Source: an uncultured bacterium (GTDB taxonomy: Bacteria; Actinomycetota; Coriobacteriia; Coriobacteriales; Coriobacteriaceae). From it: 11,343 nt of DNA. The translations under genes and the position numbers were made by a program. The notes beneath the pieces were generated by a model, which saw nothing but the letters and a program-made list of their open reading frames with translations, was not told the origin of the DNA and did not search any database. Below are positions 1 to 6,295 of this stretch, piece by piece; position 1 is the first letter of the stretch; each line of letters starts with the position of its first letter. The stretch covers positions 1 to 11,343 of the forward strand of contig CAJMOL010000029.1 in assembly GCA_905215095.1 (NCBI GenBank), in the 5' to 3' direction.

Positions 1-1
1 G

Positions 2-550
2 ATTTTACAGGAGCGCGGCTATGAAGAGGGATGCCGAATTTCTTCAGCAAGAGGTCTTGCCCGCTTTAACGGGGCTCTGGCACATGTACTTTCGTCTTCT
101 TTAATAATCGGCGCAGCATATAGTGCGCTTTGCCTTCTTCTTTTTGCAATAGCCATAATACGTGGAGGGCATAACTACTCGCACGACATGCTAACTGCAT
201 TTTTGCCCGCAATGATAGTCAACGCCGTATTGGTGATATCGGTTGCGCTGGAGACGGTGACCATCTATCGGATTACAGGCAGCGCTGTATTGAGCGGGGC
301 TGCGATAATAATTGGATTTGTCATGAGCTTGACGCTCTACGGAACCTTCCTTCAGGCGCCCATACCATCCTTGCGATGGATTTTCTTTCTTCCGGGGCCG
401 TACCTTGGAGTCGGATGTGCCCTTGGGTATAGCGATATGGGGCAGCTGACGCTTCTGGGATATGGCGCGGCAGCCAGCTGTCTATCGGTATTGATTTACG
501 CTCTCGTGAGCTTTCGCGCTGGGGGTGTGCTCAATGGCTCGTCAGATTAA
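2..550 (+). CDS. Integral membrane protein, ABC-2 permease-like (5' end outside window)
   Basis: The reading frame is open from base 2, so the first ATG at 188 is probably internal and the gene starts before the window; 182 residues are visible. About five hydrophobic segments (visible residues ~31-53, 64-84, 93-114, 124-143, 149-171) follow a short polar stretch, with no extracellular domain. This topology, and the overlap with a second polytopic protein, resembles the paired ABC-2 permeases of lantibiotic-immunity or exporter systems, whose ATPase gene usually lies just upstream. No family-specific motif is seen, so the transport role is inferred from architecture. The gene overlaps the next ORF by 17 nt, implying translational coupling. 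Codons such as ATA, TTA and AGT are commoner than in the genes after 1.4 kb, which may indicate horizontal acquisition. The substrate is unknown. Confidence 0.6.
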   Translation: MLQERGYEEGCRISSARGLARFNGALAHVLSSSLIIGAAYSALCLLLFAIAIIRGGHNYSHDMLTAFLPAMIVNAVLVISVALETVTIYRITGSAVLSGAAIIIGFVMSLTLYGTFLQAPIPSLRWIFFLPGPYLGVGCALGYSDMGQLTLLGYGAAASCLSVLIYALVSFRAGGVLNGSSD

Positions 551-1352
551 AAGACTTCTCCAGTCAGAATTGAAGCATGTGAGCAAATGGGCGTACGCCT
601 TAATCCTGGTAATTTATGCGTGCATGGTGGTATTGCAGCTTAATTCTTTCCCGATGTGGTTCTGTAGCCTCCGTGAGAACAGTTTCTTGGGCTTTTTCCC
701 AGACCCGACGCTTCGGCTATCGGCAGAGGATGTCCTTCTATTTGGTAATGCAGGGGTTTTTCGCGGTCTGCTGTTCAACGTAGCCCCGTTGGCTCATGCA
801 TTGTTCTTTCCGTTCATCGCGGCTTGTATTGTGCCGCGCTTTGTCAGTTCGGGCTTTATTGAGGAACCGTGGGGGTTGTCGGAGGCTCGGGGTGGGAAGC
901 GTGTGTGCGCTATCGTTGCGCGAGTGGTGCTGTCTTCTTTTGCCCTTTTGGGCGCGTTTATCCTGTCGAGTGTCGTTTTGTACTGTCTTAACTGCGTAAT
1001 CGTTTTGGATGCTCGGCAGTATTTCAACCTGAATATTTTTTGCTATCGACTTGTTCTTGCTGCCGCTGCCTGCCTTGCATACGTGGTCTCTTGCGTGATC
1101 GCTGTTTCCTATTTTGGGTCCGGCTTCGGTCCGATTGGCATGCTGTTGCTTGTCAACGTTGTAGCGATCTACATACAGATCGGGGCCAATTCCATGCTTC
1201 CGCTTCCAGCCTCGATGCTCATGTGGATTTGTGGCGTGACCCCGTTGGGGAATAGTCAATGCATTTCGATTCTAATTGACTGCCTAATAAACGTAGCAAG
1301 CGTTTTTGCCATTTGCTTTACCGTCGACCGATTGCGGTCGAGATTTCTTTGA
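534..1352 (+). CDS. Integral membrane protein, ABC-2 permease-like
   Basis: A 272-residue polytopic protein. I prefer the ATG at 534 because a GGGGG stretch (521-525) sits 8 nt before it; a GTG at 525 in the same frame would overlap that site and add three residues. Predicted membrane segments lie near residues 19-36, 76-100, 128-157, 171-194, 200-217 and 246-264. After segment 2 comes a cytoplasmic-looking stretch (~101-127) with a Gly/Arg/Lys-rich part (EARGGKR, 117-123) just before segment 3. That layout recalls ABC-2 permeases, where a similar loop contacts the ATPase. The protein is Cys- and aromatic-rich and ends in a basic tail (RLRSRFL). It starts inside the preceding membrane-protein gene, so the two are probably one heteromeric transporter. 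I do not recognise a specific family member; substrate unknown. Confidence 0.6.
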   Translation: MARQIKRLLQSELKHVSKWAYALILVIYACMVVLQLNSFPMWFCSLRENSFLGFFPDPTLRLSAEDVLLFGNAGVFRGLLFNVAPLAHALFFPFIAACIVPRFVSSGFIEEPWGLSEARGGKRVCAIVARVVLSSFALLGAFILSSVVLYCLNCVIVLDARQYFNLNIFCYRLVLAAAACLAYVVSCVIAVSYFGSGFGPIGMLLLVNVVAIYIQIGANSMLPLPASMLMWICGVTPLGNSQCISILIDCLINVASVFAICFTVDRLRSRFL

Positions 1353-1391
1353 TTGCTTGTGAGGGATAATCATACCGAGCATACCAAATAC

Positions 1392-1430
1392 AGCGGGGGC
1401 GGGCACCGTGACTGGTGTCCGCCCCCCGCT
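1392..1430. terminator. GC-rich hairpin between convergent units
   Basis: AGCGGGGGCGGGCACC pairs with GGTGTCCGCCCCCCGCT across a 6-nt loop, with one bulged base and one weak pair. It lies 39 nt after the membrane-protein stop and 35 nt beyond the stop of the convergent C26 peptidase gene. Read on the minus strand it is followed by GTATTTGGTAT, a moderately U-rich tail; on the plus strand there is no T tract. It is best read as a terminator for the minus-strand operon, with possible use in both directions. Confidence 0.6.
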
Positions 1431-1464
1431 GGCATGGAAGGTTTAAGCCTGTGTGATTCGCGAG

Positions 1465-2274
1465 CTAGCGAGCCCGCTTAACCTTTGCCGCTGCCTCGAC
1501 AAACGACTTCCACAGGTTAAAGTCGGTCTCGAGCGTCTTCCACGTGTACTCAGGGTGCCATTGCACGCCCAGGCAGAAAGGCTGGCCTTCGACCTCGATG
1601 CACTCGGGAACGCCGTCGGTTGCCTTGGCGACCAAGCGCGTGCTTTTACCCAGACGGTCGACGCAGCAGTGATGTGCCGAGTTGGTCTGGATCAGCCTGT
1701 GCCCGCCAACCGCGCGCTCCAGCAGCGAGCCCGGCACGACCTCGACGGGGTGCACGGGATCGTTGAGCACGTGGACATGGCGCCACTGCGTGTGGCCCTC
1801 GCGCGCGCCCAGGCTCGGCACGTCCATGCACAGGGTGCCGCCGGTGGCGACATTGAGCAGCTGCGTGCCTCGGCAGGTGGTAAAGAGCGGCTTCTTGGCG
1901 CGAAGCACCTCGTTAACCAGCTTAAACTCAAAACGGTCGCGAATCTCGCAGCACAGCGTGGGGTCGTAAGGACGCTCGTCGCCCCAGCGTTTGGGGTTGA
2001 CGTCCGGGCCGCCGGGAATAGCGATACCGTCAGCGATTTCCACGTAATGACGGATAACATCGACGTCTTCGGTAATAGACATCTGCAGTGGCAGGCCGCC
2101 GGCGGCAAGGATGGCATCGACAAAGACGCTTGCGATTTCCTCGTTGGGGGAGAGCGTCTCGCTCAAAAAAGGCTTTGCCTCTTCCCAACGCGGCGCGACG
2201 AGGATGAGCGGACGGTCGGCGGGGGCGACGTCGACGTGCGGGGTGTAGGACGATGAGGTGCGGGTTCCGATCAT
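1465..2274 (-). CDS. Gamma-glutamyl-gamma-aminobutyrate hydrolase family protein (peptidase C26, class-I glutamine amidotransferase-like)
   Basis: A 269-residue cytoplasmic hydrolase of the PuuD-like C26 family, which cleaves gamma-glutamyl amide bonds. Visible hallmarks are PGGPDVNP (87-94), the nucleophile elbow TTCRGTQLLN with Cys134, a conserved NSAHH (198-202), and GVQWHPE (236-242) giving His240 and Glu242 of the Cys-His-Glu triad. Length is normal for the family (~240-270). The start is the first in-frame ATG; no good Shine-Dalgarno is seen before it, so translation may be weak or coupled. It lies 87 nt after the ATPase gene on the same strand and probably ends the uptake operon. Family members act on gamma-glutamyl-GABA, glutamine conjugates or related amides. 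Physical linkage suggests that the imported solute, or a conjugate of it, is the substrate, but that is inference. The fold and catalytic class are secure. Confidence 0.88.
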   Translation of the reverse strand: MIGTRTSSSYTPHVDVAPADRPLILVAPRWEEAKPFLSETLSPNEEIASVFVDAILAAGGLPLQMSITEDVDVIRHYVEIADGIAIPGGPDVNPKRWGDERPYDPTLCCEIRDRFEFKLVNEVLRAKKPLFTTCRGTQLLNVATGGTLCMDVPSLGAREGHTQWRHVHVLNDPVHPVEVVPGSLLERAVGGHRLIQTNSAHHCCVDRLGKSTRLVAKATDGVPECIEVEGQPFCLGVQWHPEYTWKTLETDFNLWKSFVEAAAKVKRAR

Positions 2275-2316
2275 GGTTGCGGCTTTCGAATCCGGGTGGA
2301 CATGGCACAGGGGTGG

Positions 2317-2350
2317 CGCGGGGCAAACGTTACTGATGAATTTGCCCGCG
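2317..2350 (-). other. Possible stem-loop between ATPase and C26 peptidase genes
   Basis: GGGCAAA and TTTGCCC form a 7-bp stem around a 13-nt loop, extended by CGCG/CGCG across one bulged G. It occupies much of the 87-nt gap between the two genes. No U-run follows on the minus strand, so it could be a processing or stability element rather than a terminator. The role is uncertain. Confidence 0.3.
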
Positions 2351-2361
2351 TGGCAATTGGG

Positions 2362-3126
<765 letters not shown>

Positions 3127-3161
3127 GTGCTCGGCTCCTTATGACTCGAAATGGTAAAGCG

Positions 3162-3995
3162 TTAGCGGATGATGGTCGCGCCGGTCTTGTGCGAAACGTA
3201 GACAGCAGCCTTGTTAATCGCGACGTTGATGAGGATATAGATGACCGCGATAACCAGGTAGACCGACACGAGGGCGTCGTAGTTGGTAATGAGCACGCGG
3301 GCGTTTTGCATGAGGTCGGGGTAGCTCACCACATAGGCGACGGTGGTGTCTTTGACTACGACCACAAGCTGCGAAATCAACGACGGAATGATGAACCGAA
3401 TGGCCTGCGGCAACACGATTTTAAAGGTGATTTTAGCTTTGGAGAGACCGAGTGCCTGGGCGGCTTCGACTTGGCCGCGCGGTACGGCGTTGACACCGGC
3501 ACGGAAGATCTCGGCGAGTACGCCGGCGGCAGCGAGCGCGACGGGAAGCGTGAGCATCCAAAACGACGGCAGCGCGATCTTGTACTGGGGCAGCACCAAA
3601 AAGAAGAAGTAGATGAACAGCAGGCTCGGTACGCCGCGGAAGAAATCCGTGAGCACGCGGCAGACCAGCTGCAGCGGCTTGATGTCGCTCGTGCGGCCGA
3701 GCATGAGGGCGAGGCCCAGTACCAGCGCGATGGCGCCAGCGGTGAGTGCGACTTTAACGGTGCCCTCAAAGCCGGCAAGCAGGAACTTCCAGGTGGTGAG
3801 GTGCGTAAAGAAATACCAATAGTGGACCGAAAGCTGGCCGGTCACATAAAAGCGCTGCAACACGAGGGCGAAGAGCACGGCGACGGCAACAAGCGAGATG
3901 GCGGTGCCGATGCGAATCTTGGCGCGCATTTTGGGGCCGGGAGCCTCGTAGAGCGCATCGCGCATGGTGAGCGCGGAGGTGGAGTGCTTGCTCAT
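3162..3995 (-). CDS. Amino acid ABC transporter permease (GluD/GlnP-like)
   Basis: A 277-residue HisM/GlnP-type permease. After a polar N-terminus with a basic patch (PKMRAKIR, 21-28) come a first membrane helix (~29-47), then the conserved core: a helix near 76-99, the FFRGVP segment (118-123) typical of this family, and the EAA coupling loop around 162-200 (EIFRAG, then QVEAAQALGLSK, ending IVLPQA), which docks on the ATPase. It overlaps the preceding permease gene by 4 nt (ATGA, 3992-3995), so the two are translationally coupled and should form a heterodimeric channel, as GluC/GluD do in Corynebacterium. The N-terminal extension relative to its partner is usual for the GluD-like member. 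No truncation or missing element is seen. Substrate not assignable from the sequence. Confidence 0.93.
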   Translation of the reverse strand: MSKHSTSALTMRDALYEAPGPKMRAKIRIGTAISLVAVAVLFALVLQRFYVTGQLSVHYWYFFTHLTTWKFLLAGFEGTVKVALTAGAIALVLGLALMLGRTSDIKPLQLVCRVLTDFFRGVPSLLFIYFFFLVLPQYKIALPSFWMLTLPVALAAAGVLAEIFRAGVNAVPRGQVEAAQALGLSKAKITFKIVLPQAIRFIIPSLISQLVVVVKDTTVAYVVSYPDLMQNARVLITNYDALVSVYLVIAVIYILINVAINKAAVYVSHKTGATIIR

Positions 3996-4651
3996 CGGAG
4001 GATCCTCACCTTCTTATCGATGTAGTTGCCAATGTGGCTCACCACAAAGGCCGTGCCCAGGTAGCCGAGCGCCGAGATAAAGAACGCGGCGACGCCGCCG
4101 AGCGAGCGCGTGTTGATGTAGCTCACCACGCCGGTGAGCTCTTGCGGTTGCAACGGTACCTGGCTGCCGAGCGCGGTGGTGAGCATGACAGCGATAAAGA
4201 GGTTGGTCATGGGCAGCACGCTCGAGCGCAGCGCCTGCGGAATCACGATCTTGGCGAGGATACGGCTGAAGCTCATGCCCAGCGAGCGGGCGGCTTCCAC
4301 CTGGCCGACGCCGACGGTGTTGATGCCGCTCATAAAGTTCTCGGAGCCAAAGGCCGAGCCCAAAAGGACCGTGGCGACGATAACGCAGGTGCGGTAGGGC
4401 AGGACGACCTTGAGCGGCGGCAGCGCATAGACGACGATGATGAGCAGTGCGATGCCGGGGATGTTACGGAAGACCTGGACATACAGGTCGCCAAAGACGC
4501 GCAGCGGCTTGAGCGGCGACACGCGCATCACGGTGACGGCGACGGCCAGCACCATGGCGATGGCAAACGACTCAAGCGTCATGCCCCAGGTTGCTAGCAG
4601 CGCGTCGATATAGTTCTGGCCATAGAGCGACCAGAGCTCGGAGAGACTCAT
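3992..4651 (-). CDS. Amino acid ABC transporter permease (GluC/GltJ-like)
   Basis: A 219-residue short permease, the usual length for the GluC-like partner. It has an N-terminal helix (~24-43), the FRNIPG segment (61-66) equivalent to the conserved FRG(T/V)P of the family, and an EAA loop around residues 104-140 (GQVEAARSLGMS, ending IVIPQA). The start has a strong minus-strand Shine-Dalgarno (GGGAGGT) a few bases before the ATG. It lies 138 nt after the binding-protein gene, a gap holding a terminator-like hairpin that probably lowers its expression relative to the binding protein. Its stop overlaps the start of the second permease by 4 nt. With the neighbouring subunits it forms a complete polar-amino-acid importer in the cytoplasmic membrane. 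Confidence 0.93.
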   Translation of the reverse strand: MSLSELWSLYGQNYIDALLATWGMTLESFAIAMVLAVAVTVMRVSPLKPLRVFGDLYVQVFRNIPGIALLIIVVYALPPLKVVLPYRTCVIVATVLLGSAFGSENFMSGINTVGVGQVEAARSLGMSFSRILAKIVIPQALRSSVLPMTNLFIAVMLTTALGSQVPLQPQELTGVVSYINTRSLGGVAAFFISALGYLGTAFVVSHIGNYIDKKVRILR

Positions 4652-4675
4652 GCGGACCTCCCGCCGATAAGGAAA

Positions 4676-4701
4676 GGGGCTCCCGTGTGTACGGAAGCCC
4701 C
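4676..4701 (-). terminator. Attenuator-like intrinsic terminator between binding-protein and permease genes
   Basis: GGGGCT-x-CCGT pairs with ACGG-x-AGCCCC around a GTGT tetraloop, ten pairs with one mismatch. On the transcribed minus strand the stem is followed directly by TTTCCTTATC. It lies ~90 nt after the binding-protein stop and 24 nt before the permease start. Partial termination or 3'-end stabilisation here would give excess binding protein over membrane subunits, as is common in such operons. Confidence 0.6.
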
Positions 4702-4789
4702 GACAACTCTGTGAGGAAACAGTTTACCGCAATAAAGCGCATCATGCGTTTCCGTATGGTTTCGTTGCGGCTGTTACCAGGATCGCTGC

Positions 4790-5785
4790 CTAGGCGCCGA
4801 TCTCGGGCAACTCGGGAACATTGGTGTCGCCCGTACGGTCGCCGATGCAGATCTGCCACAGCTCAGTCCAGGTGCCATCGTCCTCGATCTTCTTAAGGAA
4901 GTTGTTGACAAAGGCGACGCCGTCGGAATCGAGCGGCAGACCGATGCCATAGGGCTCCTTGCTGCCGAAGGGCTTGCCGGCGATCTTGTACTTACCGGGC
5001 TCGCGGACCAGGGCGCTCTGCTGCATGTTGTTATCGATGACGTAGGCATCAACGCGGCCCTGCTGGAGTGCCTGGCGGGCCTCCTCGTCGGTCTTGAACT
5101 CCTGCTGGCTGGCCTTGGGGGCGAACTCCTCCAGAATGGCGGGGCCGTTGGAGCCGGACTGGACGGCGACGTTCTTGTCGGCCAGGTCGTCGACGCTCTT
5201 GATGTCGTCGTTATCGGCGAGCACCAGGATAGCCTGCTGGGTGTAGTAGTAGGGGCCGGCAAAGGAGACGAGCTTCTTGCGCTCGTCAGTGATGGTGTAG
5301 GTGGCGAAGACAGCGTCGACCTGGCCGTTCTGCAGGACGGACTCACGCGTGTCCGAGGTTACCTGGGTGATCTCGACCTTGTTCTCGCCCAGAATGTAGT
5401 TGGACAGGAGCTGTGCGATGCCGGCGTCGAAGCCGCGGGTCTGACCGTCCTTCTCGTTGAGGAGGGAGAAGAGCGTGGAGGTCTGAACGCCACCGATCTT
5501 AAAGACGCCGGCGTCCTTGACGGCCGTGGCCCAGGTGCTGGCGGCGATGGCGTCGTCATCGGCCTTGGGGCCGTTGTCGACGAGCTTGTCGAATGCCTTG
5601 GCATCGAGCGTAGCGGAAACCTCGGTATCCTCGGAGCCCTTGGAGGAGCCGGCGGCGGAACCCTTGTCGGCCTCGGCGCTGGTGTCGGAGCAGCCGGCAA
5701 GACCAAGGCCGGCGACGGTTGCGAAGGTAGCGGCGACAAAGCCGCGGCGGTCGAGAACGACCTGCTGGGAGAGGTTCTTGCTCAT
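4790..5785 (-). CDS. Amino acid ABC transporter substrate-binding lipoprotein (family 3 SBP)
   Basis: A 331-residue extracellular binding protein. The N-terminus has twin arginines (DRRGFVA, 12-18), a short hydrophobic stretch and the lipobox LAGC with Cys32, so it should be a lipid-anchored protein, possibly exported folded by Tat. A Ser/Gly/Glu-rich linker (~33-58) precedes the bacterial type-3 SBP domain: VFKIGGVQTS near 93-102, GFDAGIAQLL near 118-127, and the FATYTITDERKK stretch resembling the family's 'T.ERa..v.FS.PY' motif, followed by FAGPYYY. The start is supported by an AAAGGTG Shine-Dalgarno ~9 nt upstream. It is the promoter-proximal gene of the uptake operon and its signature matches polar amino acids (glutamate/glutamine class). 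The precise ligand is inferred only. Confidence 0.92.
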   Translation of the reverse strand: MSKNLSQQVVLDRRGFVAATFATVAGLGLAGCSDTSAEADKGSAAGSSKGSEDTEVSATLDAKAFDKLVDNGPKADDDAIAASTWATAVKDAGVFKIGGVQTSTLFSLLNEKDGQTRGFDAGIAQLLSNYILGENKVEITQVTSDTRESVLQNGQVDAVFATYTITDERKKLVSFAGPYYYTQQAILVLADNDDIKSVDDLADKNVAVQSGSNGPAILEEFAPKASQQEFKTDEEARQALQQGRVDAYVIDNNMQQSALVREPGKYKIAGKPFGSKEPYGIGLPLDSDGVAFVNNFLKKIEDDGTWTELWQICIGDRTGDTNVPELPEIGA

Positions 5786-5828
5786 GGTAGAACACCTTTC
5801 TCAATAAAATCCCTAGCGGTTGAGTAGA

Positions 5829-5858
5829 GTTATACCCTATCGCGCTCAAATGGGTCAA
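5829..5858 (-). promoter_or_regulatory. Sigma70-type promoter of the amino acid uptake operon
   Basis: On the minus strand TTGACC (5853-5858) and TATAAC (5829-5834) are separated by 18 nt, a good match to the housekeeping consensus. A start near 5822 would leave a leader of ~37 nt ending in the AAAGGTG ribosome site of the binding-protein gene. No other promoter-like pair of this quality is seen in the gap. Upstream at 5882-5895 lies TTACC-4 nt-GGTAA, a possible operator half-site pair. Confidence 0.6.
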
Positions 5859-5901
5859 CACGAAATAACTCAGAAACATACTTACCTTATGGGTAATTCT
5901 A

Positions 5902-5935
5902 CCTACCAAAAAGGGACAGGTTTATTTTGGCAGGT
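5902..5935. repeat. Imperfect inverted repeat upstream of the uptake operon
   Basis: CCTACCAAAA (5902-5911) is complemented by TTTTGGCAGG (5925-5934) at nine of ten positions, with flanking A and T extending the match to ten of eleven; the 13-nt loop contains GGGACAGG. The right arm AGGTTT also echoes the ACAGGTTT in the loop as a short direct repeat. It lies ~45 nt upstream of the -35 element of the binding-protein promoter. It could be an operator or one copy of an extragenic palindromic family. Confidence 0.45.
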
Positions 5936-6020
5936 TTTATCTGGGCAAACGTCGCTTATTACAGCTGAGATAGCGCTTTGCAGACGGCATGGTCGGTGCG
6001 GCGGCATGTCTTGCTGCTTT

Positions 6021-6238
6021 GTCTCAATCTGTAACAGTTAGACGAGGAAATGGGTTCTACCTGTTACAGATCGAGATTTTCTCTTCAGGGGAATTCGAAT
6101 GTCTCAATCTGTAACATCTGGACGGACAAAAGGTCTCTATCTGTTACAGATTGAGACAAAGGTCAGGGACTAAGACGTCTTATCTAGATCTGTAACAGTT
6201 AGACGGGAATTCGGGCCATAGATGTTACGGATCGAGAT
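6021..6238. repeat. Three ~80-bp units, each an inverted pair of a ~20-bp motif (six copies)
   Basis: The motif TCTCAATCTGTAACA recurs six times in alternating orientation. The core ATCTGTAACA lies on the plus strand at 6027, 6107 and 6188; its complement TGTTACAGAT (TGTTACGGAT in the last copy) starts at 6062, 6142 and 6223. Plus-to-plus spacing is 80 and 81 nt, and plus-to-minus spacing within each pair is exactly 35 nt in all three units. The motif extends outward as TCTC(A/G) and inward in most copies to a T(A/G)GA-type tail, whereas the loops and linkers differ. Each pair could form a ~15-bp stem with a ~20-nt loop in RNA, or act as paired protein-binding sites. It is not CRISPR-like: the repeats alternate in direction and the spacers are short. 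The linker at 6171-6182 is a separate perfect palindrome (TAAGACGTCTTA). Confidence 0.8.
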
Positions 6239-6256
6239 ATTCGCGCCGCGAAAATA

Positions 6257-6294
6257 AAAACCTCCGCAGGGGGCGCTTCCCTTGCGGAGGTTTT
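6257..6294. terminator. Bidirectional intrinsic terminator after the DXS-like gene
   Basis: AAAACCTCCGCA (6257-6268) pairs perfectly with TGCGGAGGTTTT (6283-6294), and the stem continues through GGG/CCC to a 6-nt loop. On the minus strand the stem is followed by TTTTTATTTT, a textbook U-tract directly after the DXS-like stop codon at 6296-6298. On the plus strand TTTTCTT also follows, so it could stop transcription from either side. Confidence 0.9.
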
Positions 6295-6295
6295 C

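Larger units (their letters stand above)
5786..6295. other. 510-bp intergenic region rich in inverted repeats
   Basis: No convincing gene is present. The only plus-strand frame of note (5820-6041, 73 codons) runs through the promoter and into the repeats with no Shine-Dalgarno or recognisable composition. The region holds, left to right, the uptake-operon promoter, a short inverted repeat, an unassigned stretch (~5940-6020), the three-unit array of inverted motif pairs (6021-6238) and the bidirectional terminator of the DXS-like gene. Both flanking genes are on the minus strand, so the array lies behind one transcription unit and ahead of the next. Confidence 0.6.

Noticed and set aside
1453..2256. 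267-codon plus-strand ORF opposite the C26 peptidase gene
   Set aside because: It is the high-GC complement of a clearly conserved gene; the minus strand carries the C26 catalytic motifs and the plus-strand translation has none.
4737..4750. Small palindrome GCGCATCATGCG after the binding-protein stop as a terminator
   Set aside because: Only about three pairs remain once a realistic loop is allowed; the hairpin at 4676-4701 is far stronger.
5820..6041. 73-codon plus-strand ORF in the 510-bp intergenic region
   Set aside because: It overlaps the operon promoter on the other strand and runs into the inverted-repeat array. It lacks a Shine-Dalgarno and shows no recognisable domain or coherent hydrophobic pattern.
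6021..6238. CRISPR array
   Set aside because: The motif copies alternate in orientation, spacing between successive copies is unequal (35 nt, then ~45 nt) and no cas gene is nearby. It is an inverted-repeat array, not a direct-repeat array.
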